Shown here: piece by piece, positions 40,218-48,092 of the stretch
Numbering within the stretch: the stretch's first letter is position 1
How the letters are laid out: each line of letters opens with the position of its first letter
Assembly (NCBI RefSeq): GCF_001905885.1
Contig: NZ_LIYH01000004.1
Location: 558,001 to 622,000 of the forward strand
Origin: Streptomyces sp. CB03234
Lineage (GTDB): Bacteria; Actinomycetota; Actinomycetes; Streptomycetales; Streptomycetaceae
DNA length: 64,000 bases
Direction of reading: 5' to 3'
The notes under the pieces: generated by a model
What the model saw: the letters and a program-made list of their open reading frames with translations, nothing else
The model's database searches: none
What the model was told of the DNA's origin: nothing
Program-made: the position numbers and the translations under genes

Positions 40218-41066
40218 GTGGTCATCCCCGTTCATGACGTGAATCCGGCACGGCGCGTCCCCTGGGTGACGTACGCGCTGATCGTCGCCAATTTCGTGGT
40301 CTTCCTGCGCACCCCCGGCCTGGCCGGTTCGGTGGCCGGCGAGAGCGGCCTGGCGCAGCTGTGCCGCCTGGAGGCGTTCCTGGACCAGTGGGCGGCCGTG
40401 CCAAGTGAGCTCATCCATGACCGTCTGCCGCACCTGGTGCCCACGGGCCAGGTGGGTATCGGCCCGGCCGGACCGGGCTGCCTGGTCGGCCCGCCCGTCT
40501 ACGACAAGTCACCGCCGCTGTCCGTCCTGACGGCGATGTTCCTGCACGGCAGCTGGCTGCATCTGCTCGGCAACATGCTGTTCCTGTGGATCTTCGGCGA
40601 CAACATCGAGGACCGCCTCGGCCACGTGCGCTACCTGCTGTTCTACGGCGTCTGCGGTTACGCCGCCACGTACGGGTTCGCGCTGCTCAACGCCGGCTCG
40701 GCGGCTCCGCTGATCGGTGCCTCGGGTGCGGTCGCCGGTGCCCTCGGCGCGTACCTCGTGCTGTTCCCGAGGGCCAGGGTGTGGGTGCTGGTGCCGTTCC
40801 TGATCTTCCTGCCCCTGCGGCTTCCGGCCTGGTCGGTGCTGGGGCTGTGGTTCGGCCTTCAGGCGGTGTACTCGTACGGCGCGGGCGTCTCCCACGCCGG
40901 CACGGTGGCCTATGTGGCGCATGTGATCGGCTTCGTGGCGGGCGCGCTGATCGCCTGGCCGCTGCGCCGGGGCACTCCCGCGCCCCCCGAGCCGCAGGGG
41001 CTGCTGTGGGGCCGGCGGGCGCGGCCCGGCACACCCTGGCAGGGCCGCTCCCACCCGGGCTGGTGA
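40218..41066 (+). CDS. Rhomboid-family intramembrane serine protease
   Basis: 282 residues, start GTG 40218. Catalytic Ser169 is in GASGAVAG and His235 in YVAHVIGF; the HxxxxHxxxN oxyanion motif is His110-His115-Asn119 (FLHGSWLHLLGNMLFLW). Six to seven membrane helices, with a large extracytoplasmic loop between helices 1 and 2 that contains the odd CLVGPPVYDKS segment. It cleaves membrane proteins within the bilayer; the substrate is unknown. Divergent from the SpoIIE gene with 134 nt between the starts. Confidence 0.9.
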   Translation: MVIPVHDVNPARRVPWVTYALIVANFVVFLRTPGLAGSVAGESGLAQLCRLEAFLDQWAAVPSELIHDRLPHLVPTGQVGIGPAGPGCLVGPPVYDKSPPLSVLTAMFLHGSWLHLLGNMLFLWIFGDNIEDRLGHVRYLLFYGVCGYAATYGFALLNAGSAAPLIGASGAVAGALGAYLVLFPRARVWVLVPFLIFLPLRLPAWSVLGLWFGLQAVYSYGAGVSHAGTVAYVAHVIGFVAGALIAWPLRRGTPAPPEPQGLLWGRRARPGTPWQGRSHPGW

Positions 41067-41090
41067 CGGAGGGCGGCCGGGCCGGCCCGG

Positions 41091-42009
41091 CTACAGGCCG
41101 TACGTCCTGCCGATGATGTCCCGCTGGATCTCGCTCGTCCCGCCGTACACCGTGGACACGACGGTCGAACGCAGCAGGGTAAGGAGCCGATCGGCCGGCC
41201 AACTGCTCCCGCTGCCGCACGTACGCCAGGGTGTCGTCGAACGCGCGCCGGGCGACGCCCAGCATCAGCGCGGCGAGGATCATCCGCTCCAGGTTCAGCC
41301 CGGCCATCAGCTGCGCCCAGGCTTCGCCGGGCGTGCCGACGACCGCCGCGTCCGGTACGAAGCAGTCGGTGAAGTACAGGTCGTTGACCTCCCGGCCGCC
41401 CATCGTGTCGATGCCCCTGACCTCCAGGCCCTCGGCGTCGGTGTCCACCATGAACTGGGTGAGCCCCCGGTGCTTGGACTCCTCCCGTGACGTACGGGCG
41501 ATGAGCAGGATGTGATCGGCGAAGTGCGCGTTGGAGCACCAGGTCTTCTGCCCGTTGATCACGTAGCCGCCGTCGGTGCGTTCCGCGCGGCAGGTCAGCG
41601 CGCCCACGTCCGACCCGGCGCCCGGCTCGGACATCGAGACGGCCTCGACCCGGCCCCTGGTCACGCCGCCGAGCACGACGCGCTTCTGCTCCTCGGTGCC
41701 GAACTTCTCGTACGCCGCCGCGGCGATGACCGTGGTCGCGAAACCGCTGATCGGCGCGCGCCCGTAGGAGGTCGCCTCAAGGAACAGGCACAGCTCCGTC
41801 ATGCCCCGGCCCGCGCCGCCGTACTCCTCGGGTACGACGATGCCCAGCCAGCCCAGCTCCGCCATCCTCTCGTAGAGCTGCTGGTTGTGCGGATCCCGGC
41901 CGTCGGCCGTCAGCTTGTCCCGCTGCTCCTTGGTGCCGCACTCGCGGCGGCAGAAGTCGCCCACCGCCTTGACCAGGTCGCGGCGTTCGTCTGTCAGGAC
42001 TCGGGGCAT
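41091..42009 (-). pseudogene. Acyl-CoA dehydrogenase, decayed (frameshift plus internal deletion)
   Basis: The first 269 codons from ATG 42009 (GGGAGGA upstream) encode a normal acyl-CoA dehydrogenase: MSEPGAGSDVGALTCRAERT, QKTWCSNAHFADHILL, MILAALMLGVARRAFDDTLAYVRQREQ. At about 41201 one base is lost, so the next expected residues GRPIGS appear in the second frame. At about 41180 the sequence jumps to LLRSTVVSTVYGGTSEIQRDIIGRTYGL in the third frame, with stop TAG 41091-41093. Roughly 74 residues are missing between GRPIGS and LRSTVV, including most of the last helical domain. Unless this is an assembly error, the enzyme cannot be made. It is the third gene of the acyl-CoA synthetase/TetR transcript. 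Confidence 0.85.
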
Positions 42010-42049
42010 GACGCGCGTTCCTCCCTGAGGCATCGTCGGTGACGCATGG

Positions 42050-42670
42050 CTAGTCGTCCCGTACGGCGGGGTAGACGGTGTTCAGCAGGTGGAGCACGGT
42101 GCGCGTCAGCATCACGTGCAGGTCGCCGCGGCTGAGCGTGCCGCGTACCAGCCATTCCCGGGAGGCCGCCTTGAGCATGCCGCCGTGAGCGCGGATCATC
42201 GCCCGGAGCTTGTGCCGTCCCTCGGTGACGCCGGTCATCATCGCGGCCTCCAGAACGCGGTCGGTCGCGATCTCGTCCGCCTCCAGCATGATCCGGTCGA
42301 TGTCCGGGTCGTTGCCGACGGCCTCCAGCCCGATCGCGGACAGCCACATCTCCCGGTTGCGCTCGACGACGTCGAGCCACCGGTCGACACAGATCGACAA
42401 CCGCTCCTCGGGGGTGGTCGGGGGCAGCCGCTGCGAGACGGAGGCCGGTACGACCATCATCTGCCGCACCACCTCCAGGTAGAGCTGCCGCTTGCCGCCG
42501 AAGTAGTGGTTGATCAGCGCCCGGGCCACGCCGGCCTCGGCCGCGATGTCCGAGACGGACACCGCGGTGTAGCCGTTCGCCCCGAAGAGCCCGCGCGCCA
42601 CACCGAGGATCTCGGCGCGCCGGGCGTCCGGCTCCATCCTGCGTCGCTGTGCCTGGCGCCGACCGCCCAT
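42050..42670 (-). CDS. TetR-family transcriptional regulator of an acyl-CoA operon
   Basis: 206 residues. The helix-turn-helix spans ARRAEILGVARGLFGANGYTAV to VARALINHYFGGKRQLYLEV. ATG 42670 has an AGAGGGG box 8 nt upstream; ATG 42691 overlaps the synthetase stop but has no box. It is translated between the acyl-CoA synthetase and the decayed acyl-CoA dehydrogenase, so autoregulation through the inverted repeats before the synthetase is likely. The effector would be an acyl-CoA, by analogy with neighbouring gene functions. Confidence 0.88.
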   Translation of the reverse strand: MGGRRQAQRRRMEPDARRAEILGVARGLFGANGYTAVSVSDIAAEAGVARALINHYFGGKRQLYLEVVRQMMVVPASVSQRLPPTTPEERLSICVDRWLDVVERNREMWLSAIGLEAVGNDPDIDRIMLEADEIATDRVLEAAMMTGVTEGRHKLRAMIRAHGGMLKAASREWLVRGTLSRGDLHVMLTRTVLHLLNTVYPAVRDD

Positions 42671-42687
42671 GCCCGTGACCCCTCTCG

Positions 42688-44535
42688 TCATGCGTACATG
42701 GACGCGATCACCGAGGCGTGCAGCGTGTGGATGGCCTTGCGCCGCAGGCTGAGCTTCGGCGTCAGCTCCCCGGACTCCGCGGTCCACGGGCCGGCCACCA
42801 CCCGGTACTTCTTCACCTGTTCCGCGCGGGAGAGCGCCGTGTTCGCCTCCGCGACCGCCTTGTCGAGCGCCGCGAGCACCTCCGGGTGGCGTGCCAGTTC
42901 CTCCAGGTCCCCGGTGGCGATCCCGTTCGCGCGCGCCCAGAGCGGGGCCGCCTCCTCGTCGAGCACCAGCAGCGCGGTGACGTACGGGCGCCGGTCGCCG
43001 ATGGCGACGGCGTGCGCGACCAGGGGGTGCGCCCGCAGCAGGGACTCGATCCTCGTGGGGGCGATGTTCTTGCCCCCGTCGGTGATGATGATCTCCTTCT
43101 TGCGGTCCGTGATGGAGAGGATGCCCCGCTCGTCGACCGCGCCGATGTCGCCGGTGGGCAGCCAGCCGTCCGGGTCGGTCGCCGCCTCGGTGCCGCCGTC
43201 GGCCCGGAGGTATCCGGAGAAGACCACGGGCCCGCGCACGAACAGTTCCCCGTCGGCGGCCACCCTGACCTCGACGCCCGGCCCTGGGCGTCCGACCGCG
43301 CCCAGGGCGAACACCTCCGGTGTGCTGACCGTCGCCGCCCCGGTCGTCTCGCTCAGGCCCCACACCTCGTACACCGGAAGTCCCACGCTCGCCAGGAACT
43401 CCACGACGGGGGAGGGGATCGGCGCGGCTCCGCTGAAGGCCCGGTGGCACTCGTCGAGCCCGACGGCCGCCCGGATGGGCCGCAGCAGCCGGGTGTCGAG
43501 CTGCTCCAGTGCCGCGTCGAGCTCCGCCGGGATGTCCTTGCCGGCGGAACGCAGCCGGAACACCTCCAGTGCGACGCCCCGCGCCTGCGCGATCGCCGCG
43601 GCCTGCTCCTCGGGGAGCGTGCCGAGCTTGGCCCGCAGGCCGGCGGCGAGCTTCTCCCACACGCGGGGAACGCCGAAGAAGCCGTGCGGGCGCACCGCGA
43701 GCAGCGTCGGCAGGAGCTGCGCGGGGTCCGGACAGATCGTGACGTGGCCGGCGTTGCAAATGGGCAGGTAGATCCCGAGGACCCGCTCGGCGATGTGCGC
43801 CATCGGCAGGTACGCCACCGTCCGTGGATGCTCGGGGACCGTGACGAGGTGGTCCTGCATCAGGGACTCGTAGATCACGTTGCGGTGGGTGAGCACCACG
43901 CCCTTGGGCTCGCCGGTGGTGCCCGAGGTGTAGACCACGGTCAGCGGCTGGTCCGCGGTGGCCGCGTCCGTGAGCACCTCGAACGCGTCGTCGTCGAGCG
44001 GTACCCCGGGCGGTACCCCGGGCGGTGCCCCCGGCGGTACGCGAAGGTCCGCGTAGGTGACGAAGCGCCGGTCGCCCGCCGGGACGACGCCCGGATCGAG
44101 GACGACGACGGCGCGCAGGTGGGGCAGATCCTCCAGGACCGGCTGCCAGCGCCGCATCTGCTCCTCGCCCTCCAGGACCAGGACGGTGGCCGCGCTGTGC
44201 CGCGCCACGAAGCGGATCTGCTCCGTGCTCAGCGTGTCGTACGTACTGCAGGGCAGGGCGCCCAGGTGGATCGCGGCCAGGTCGGCGATCCAGTGCTCCA
44301 GCCGCTTGGACATCGCGATGAGCAGGCGGTCGCCCCGGCTCAGACCGAGCGTGGCGAGGCCGCGGGTGAGGGCGGCGACCTCGCCGCGCAGCCGCGACCA
44401 GGACAGCGTCGCCGCGTCCGGGCCGGTCCCGGTGGTGAGCGCCGGGCGGTCGGCGAACTGCCGGGCGTTGCGGCGCAGCAACCCGGTGATCGTCAGCCCC
44501 TCGACGGACTGGTGCAGCTGCTCTGCTGTGGCCAC
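42688..44535 (-). CDS. Long-chain acyl-CoA synthetase (AMP-forming ligase)
   Basis: 615 residues. The AMP-binding motif YTSGTTGEPKGVVLTHRN, the acyl pocket region YLPMAHIAERVLG, YEVWGLSETTGAATVS and the adenylation hinge DRKKEIIITDGGKNIAP identify a bacterial FAA1/FadD15-type synthetase. It activates fatty acids to acyl-CoA. A tandem repeat encodes PPGAPPGVPPGVP near residues 168-180. The gene is divergent from nothing but lies 163 nt from the LcpR-like gene, and it would fit activation of the isoprenoid acids produced by Lcp and OxiAB. Confidence 0.92.
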   Translation of the reverse strand: MATAEQLHQSVEGLTITGLLRRNARQFADRPALTTGTGPDAATLSWSRLRGEVAALTRGLATLGLSRGDRLLIAMSKRLEHWIADLAAIHLGALPCSTYDTLSTEQIRFVARHSAATVLVLEGEEQMRRWQPVLEDLPHLRAVVVLDPGVVPAGDRRFVTYADLRVPPGAPPGVPPGVPLDDDAFEVLTDAATADQPLTVVYTSGTTGEPKGVVLTHRNVIYESLMQDHLVTVPEHPRTVAYLPMAHIAERVLGIYLPICNAGHVTICPDPAQLLPTLLAVRPHGFFGVPRVWEKLAAGLRAKLGTLPEEQAAAIAQARGVALEVFRLRSAGKDIPAELDAALEQLDTRLLRPIRAAVGLDECHRAFSGAAPIPSPVVEFLASVGLPVYEVWGLSETTGAATVSTPEVFALGAVGRPGPGVEVRVAADGELFVRGPVVFSGYLRADGGTEAATDPDGWLPTGDIGAVDERGILSITDRKKEIIITDGGKNIAPTRIESLLRAHPLVAHAVAIGDRRPYVTALLVLDEEAAPLWARANGIATGDLEELARHPEVLAALDKAVAEANTALSRAEQVKKYRVVAGPWTAESGELTPKLSLRRKAIHTLHASVIASMYA

Positions 44536-44610
44536 GGGCGGGCTCCCTCCATCGCGAACCGTGAACGGACTCCTGGAGCGGGCTCAGGGTGGACCCGTTG
44601 TTGTACGAGC

Positions 44611-44681
44611 GTCAATAGCGCGCGTACCGATCGTTGTGGCCTGTGGCCATGAGCAGTTGGCGGTGCGTCAGCGCTATTGAC
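44611..44681. promoter_or_regulatory. Paired 11-bp inverted repeats upstream of the acyl-CoA synthetase
   Basis: GTCAATAGCGC (44611-44621) reappears as its exact reverse complement GCGCTATTGAC (44671-44681), 49 nt apart. The right copy is itself part of the palindrome-like GTCAGCGCTATTGAC (44667-44681). The spacing suggests two operator half-sites for a TetR regulator, with DNA looping or two dimers, between the synthetase start (44535) and the stop of the LcpR-like gene (44699). Confidence 0.6.
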
Positions 44682-44698
44682 AGGGAGCCAGTACGCGC

Positions 44699-45403
44699 CT
44701 ACGGGCGAGCGGGGCGCGGTGGCACGAGCATCGGGACGAGGAACTGCCGGGCCACCGTGCGCAGCTGCTCCTCGTCGTCGAGGTCGATGACGTGACTGGG
44801 GATGACCAGGAAGGACGCGGAGATCCGGACCATCATCTCCGCCACGACGTCCACGTCCACGTCACGGGAGACATGGCCCGCGTGCTGCTCCCGGCGGAGC
44901 CTGTCCGCGACGAACTGCCGCACGGCGGCCAGCGTACGGCCCCCGTCGCTGGTCATGGACGGCACGACGGCGTCCGGCTCGTCGGCCATCAGGCCGCCGA
45001 TGAGGGGATTGCGGCGGATGGCCCGCAACGAGCTCACGAACCCCAGGACGACCCGGTCGGCGACGGTCCCGGCGTCCTGGATGTCGACGGTGAACTGGTC
45101 GAAGTACCGCCGGAACTCGCGCCGTACGACCTGCTCGACCAGCGCTTCCTTGGAGGCGAACCGGCGGTAGACGGTGATCCGCGAGACGCCGGCCAGCCGC
45201 GCCACATCCGCCATGGTGGACCGCCTGATGCCCATGCGGCAGAACTGCTCGTACGCGGCGTCGAGCAGGCGCGTGGTGGTCTCGTCGTCCTGGTCGGCGC
45301 CGTCGGCGGCCTCGGTGAACGCGAGTTCCAGCAGTGACGGCGCGGTCGCTCTCCCTGATTCCACGGTTGCCTTCCCTGATTCTGTGCAGCCTCTGGCGTT
45401 CAT
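44699..45403 (-). CDS. TetR-family regulator, LcpR-like
   Basis: 234 residues from ATG 45403 (GAGGAG about 12 nt upstream; GTG 45442 or 45430 would extend it). The helix-turn-helix is TRLLDAAYEQFCRMGIRRST to VSRITVYRRFASKEALVEQV. It is transcribed away from the first lcp gene with 81 nt between the starts. In Gordonia polyisoprenivorans a TetR-type repressor, LcpR, occupies the same position and controls lcp; I infer the same role here from position and family. The C-terminal domain is the TetR C-terminal type with no clear effector motif. Confidence 0.85.
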   Translation of the reverse strand: MNARGCTESGKATVESGRATAPSLLELAFTEAADGADQDDETTTRLLDAAYEQFCRMGIRRSTMADVARLAGVSRITVYRRFASKEALVEQVVRREFRRYFDQFTVDIQDAGTVADRVVLGFVSSLRAIRRNPLIGGLMADEPDAVVPSMTSDGGRTLAAVRQFVADRLRREQHAGHVSRDVDVDVVAEMMVRISASFLVIPSHVIDLDDEEQLRTVARQFLVPMLVPPRPARP

Positions 45404-45435
45404 GTCGCGGCTGTGCTCCTCTGGGCTCACACGCA

Positions 45436-45459
45436 GATACACGGATACGCGATGTGTTT
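45436..45459. promoter_or_regulatory. Candidate LcpR operator between the regulator and lcp
   Basis: Direct 8-bp repeats GATACACG (45436-45443) and GATACGCG (45444-45451) lie in an imperfect inverted repeat ATACAC (45437-45442) ... GTGTTT (45454-45459). The site lies 26 nt before the first lcp start, over the probable promoter of both divergent genes. Weak symmetry makes this tentative. Confidence 0.4.
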
Positions 45460-45484
45460 CACCGTACCAAAGGAGTCCGGGGCA

Positions 45485-46714
45485 ATGGACCCACTGAGCA
45501 GGCGCAGGATGCTGATCGCCGGCGGGGCGATGGGAGCGCTCGGAGCACTGGGCATGGCGGCGCCGGCTCAGGCGCGGTCCCTGTGGACGTGGTCGCCGAG
45601 CGGTTCGGTGGCCGGGTCGGGGCCGGGGACGGACCCGAACTGGGTGTGGGACGAGGAGGCCGACCGGTTACTCGCCTCCGTGATCGACCGGGGCGACGTG
45701 CCCGGGGTCAACCAGCTGCTGCGGTCGTGGACCCGCAACGACCAGCCGTTGCCGGACGGACTGCCCCGGGACCTGCGGGAGTTCATGGACAGGGCACGTC
45801 GCCTGCCGTCGTGGGCGGACCAGGACAAGCTGAACCTCGCGGCCCGGTTCAACAAGACCAGGGGCTTCTACCTCAATCTCCTCAACGGAGTGGGCGGCGG
45901 CATGCTGAGCACCGCGATCCCCAGGGAGGCGCGCGCCGTCTACTACTCCAAGGGCGGCGCCGACATGGAGGACCGGGTCGCCAAGACGAGCAAGCTGGGA
46001 TTCGCCGTCGGGGCCCTGAACGCGTATCAGCCCGACGGTCACATCGTGGTGGAAGCGGTCAAGACCCGGCTGGTGCACGCGGCCGTACGACACCTGCTGC
46101 CGAAGTCCCCGGGCTGGTCCGGGACCAGCGGAGGCCAGAAGATCCCGATCAGCCTCGCCGACATGCTGGTCACCTGGCACACCCTGCCCACCTTCGCCAT
46201 GCGCAAGCTGACCGAGTGGAAGGTCCCGGTCACCCGCGCCGAGTCCGAGGCCTATCTGCACCTGTGGCAGGTGACCGCCCACCTGCTCGGCATCCGGGAC
46301 GAGTACATCCCCGCCACATGGGACGCCGCCGAGGCCCAGTCCAGGCAGCTGCTCGACCCGGTCCTGGGCCCCACGCCCGAAGGCGTGGAACTGACCGACA
46401 TCCTGCTGGGCCAGCTCGCCGAGCAGACCAGCCCCGGCGGTGTCGACCGGCCCCTCGTCAACGCGCTCGCCCGGTACCTGGTCGGTGACCAGGTCGCCGA
46501 CTGGGACGGCATCCCCCGCGAGCCGTTCTGGGAAGGGGCCATCGAGGCCGCCTGGCCCAAGCTGGTGGCCTTCCGCGAGAGTCTGATCCCGCTGCCGCTG
46601 GTGCCGGCGCTCGCCTGGACGATCGACGAAGCGGCCCGCCAGTACATCATGTTCTGCCTCACCAAGGGACGGGCCGTTCACATCGAGATCCCCGACGCCA
46701 ACCGGTCGTTCTGA
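45485..46714 (+). CDS. lcp: Latex clearing protein (rubber oxygenase) Lcp, copy 1
   Basis: 409 residues. A twin-arginine signal (LSRRRMLIAGGAMGALGALG, cleavage after AQA) sends a folded b-type haem protein outside the cell. The DUF2236/MpaB-type core has the residues shown to matter in Lcp of Streptomyces sp. K30 at the same numbers: Glu148 (general base, IPREAR), Arg164, Lys167 and Thr168 (DRVAKT), proximal haem ligand His198 and Arg202 (RLVHAAVRH). Lcp uses O2 to cleave cis-1,4-polyisoprene into C20 and larger oligo-isoprenoids with keto and aldehyde ends. AAAGGAG 9 nt before ATG 45485. It leads the lcp1-lcp2-oxiA-oxiB set; no membrane anchor. Confidence 0.95.
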   Translation: MDPLSRRRMLIAGGAMGALGALGMAAPAQARSLWTWSPSGSVAGSGPGTDPNWVWDEEADRLLASVIDRGDVPGVNQLLRSWTRNDQPLPDGLPRDLREFMDRARRLPSWADQDKLNLAARFNKTRGFYLNLLNGVGGGMLSTAIPREARAVYYSKGGADMEDRVAKTSKLGFAVGALNAYQPDGHIVVEAVKTRLVHAAVRHLLPKSPGWSGTSGGQKIPISLADMLVTWHTLPTFAMRKLTEWKVPVTRAESEAYLHLWQVTAHLLGIRDEYIPATWDAAEAQSRQLLDPVLGPTPEGVELTDILLGQLAEQTSPGGVDRPLVNALARYLVGDQVADWDGIPREPFWEGAIEAAWPKLVAFRESLIPLPLVPALAWTIDEAARQYIMFCLTKGRAVHIEIPDANRSF

Positions 46715-46753
46715 ACCCCCGCGGTACGCGGCCGACTCGAGGAGGAATGCACC

Positions 46754-47980
46754 ATGGACGAACTCAGCAGGCGCAGGATGCTGATCGCCGGCGGAGCGAT
46801 GGGCGCGCTCGGAGCGCTGGGCATGGCGGCGCCGGCTCAGGCGCGGTCCCTGTGGACGTGGTCGCCGAGCGGTTCGGTGGCCGGGTCGGGACCGGGGACG
46901 GACCCGAACTGGGTGTGGGACGAGGAGGCCGACCCGGTGCTCGCCTCCCTCATCGACCGGGGCGACGTGCCCAGGGTCAACCAGCTGCTGCGGTCGTGGA
47001 CCCGCAACGACCAGCCGTTGCCGGACGGACTGCCCCCGGACCTGCGGGAGTTCATGGAGAGAGCGCGCCGGCTGCCGTCATGGGCGGACCGGAACAAGCT
47101 CGACACCGCGGCCCGGTTCAACAAGACCAAAGGGATCTACGTCGGTGCCCTGTACGGGCTGGGCAGTGGTCTGATGAGCACCGCCATCCCCAGGGAGGCG
47201 CGCGCCGTCTACTACTCCAAGGGCGGCGCCGACATGAAGGACCGGGTCGCCAAGACCGCGAAGCTCGGGTACGACGTCGGGGACCTGGACGCGTACCAGC
47301 CCCAGGGCGCGATGGTCGTGACCGCCGTGAAGACCCGGCTGGTGCACGCGGCCGTACGGCACCTGCTGCCTCAGTCCCCGGGCTGGTCCCAGACCAGCGG
47401 AGGCCAGAAGATCCCGATCAGCCAGGCTGACATCCTGGTCACCTGGCACAGCCTGCCCACCTTCGTCATGCGGAAGATGCTCGAATGGAAGGTGCGGATC
47501 TCCCCCGCCGAGTCCGCTGCCTACCTGCACGTGTGGCAGGTGACCGCGCACATGCTCGGCGTCCGGGACGAGTACATTCCCGTCAGCTGGGACGCGGCCA
47601 ACGCCCAGTCCAAGCAGATCCTCGACCCCGCCCTGGGCCGCACCCCCGAAGGCGTCAAGCTGACCGAAGTGCTGCTCGACATCGTCGCCGAACTCGACGG
47701 CGGCCTGACCCGGCCCCTGGTCAGCGCGTTCTCCCGGTACACGCTCGGTGACCGGGTCGGCGACCTGATCGGGCTGTCCGAGGAACCGTTCTGGGAGCCG
47801 CTGATCAGCGCCGCCTGGCCGCTGCTGGTGGCCTTCCGCGAGGGCCTGATTCCCCTGCCGCTGGTCCCGGAAGCCGCCTGGACCATGGAGGAGCTGATCC
47901 GCACGTTCGTCCTGCTCTTCCTGTCCGAGGGGAAGCCCATCAGCATCGAGATCCCCGACGCGAACCGCCCTCAGGGATGA
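46754..47980 (+). CDS. lcp: Latex clearing protein (rubber oxygenase) Lcp, copy 2
   Basis: 408 residues, start ATG 46754 with GAGGAGG 8 nt upstream, 39 nt after copy 1. It has the same Tat signal, and the same Glu148, Arg164, Lys167, Thr168, His198 and Arg202. The first 90 codons are almost identical to copy 1 at the DNA level, including signal peptide and silent sites, whereas the remainder diverges clearly (for example YVGALYGLGSGLMS against YLNLLNGVGGGMLS at 129-142). Later sequence such as DMKDRVAKTAKLGYDVG and ILVTWHSLP is closer to the K30 enzyme than copy 1. The two may differ in product size or polymer preference. Confidence 0.95.
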   Translation: MDELSRRRMLIAGGAMGALGALGMAAPAQARSLWTWSPSGSVAGSGPGTDPNWVWDEEADPVLASLIDRGDVPRVNQLLRSWTRNDQPLPDGLPPDLREFMERARRLPSWADRNKLDTAARFNKTKGIYVGALYGLGSGLMSTAIPREARAVYYSKGGADMKDRVAKTAKLGYDVGDLDAYQPQGAMVVTAVKTRLVHAAVRHLLPQSPGWSQTSGGQKIPISQADILVTWHSLPTFVMRKMLEWKVRISPAESAAYLHVWQVTAHMLGVRDEYIPVSWDAANAQSKQILDPALGRTPEGVKLTEVLLDIVAELDGGLTRPLVSAFSRYTLGDRVGDLIGLSEEPFWEPLISAAWPLLVAFREGLIPLPLVPEAAWTMEELIRTFVLLFLSEGKPISIEIPDANRPQG

Positions 47981-48022
47981 GCCCACTTGACCTGACGAGT
48001 CACCAGACGGTCACATGAGGTC

Positions 48023-48066
48023 GGTCGCGTATCGCGACCATGCCGCCGGCCCGCCCGGGCCGGCGG
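48023..48066 (+). terminator. Two adjacent hairpins between lcp copy 2 and oxiA
   Basis: GGTCGCG-TAT-CGCGACC (48023-48039) is followed after 3 nt by CCGCCGGCCC-GCCC-GGGCCGGCGG (48043-48066), a perfect 10-bp stem. There is no U-tract. In this position the pair may act as a partial terminator or mRNA stabiliser that sets the lcp:oxi ratio, or as a full terminator with oxiA having its own promoter; 26 nt remain before the oxiA start. Confidence 0.65.
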
Positions 48067-48092
48067 AAACAACTGGGGGAGGGCGCCCGTCG

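Noticed and set aside
40687..41090. Continuation of the acyl-CoA dehydrogenase frame downstream of 41200
   Set aside because: After the frameshift the frame runs antisense into the rhomboid gene and has lost all family motifs; the true end is in another frame at 41091.
44010..44045. 12-bp repeats as a regulatory element
   Set aside because: They are in frame inside the acyl-CoA synthetase and encode PPGAPPGVPPGVP, a loop expansion rather than a site.
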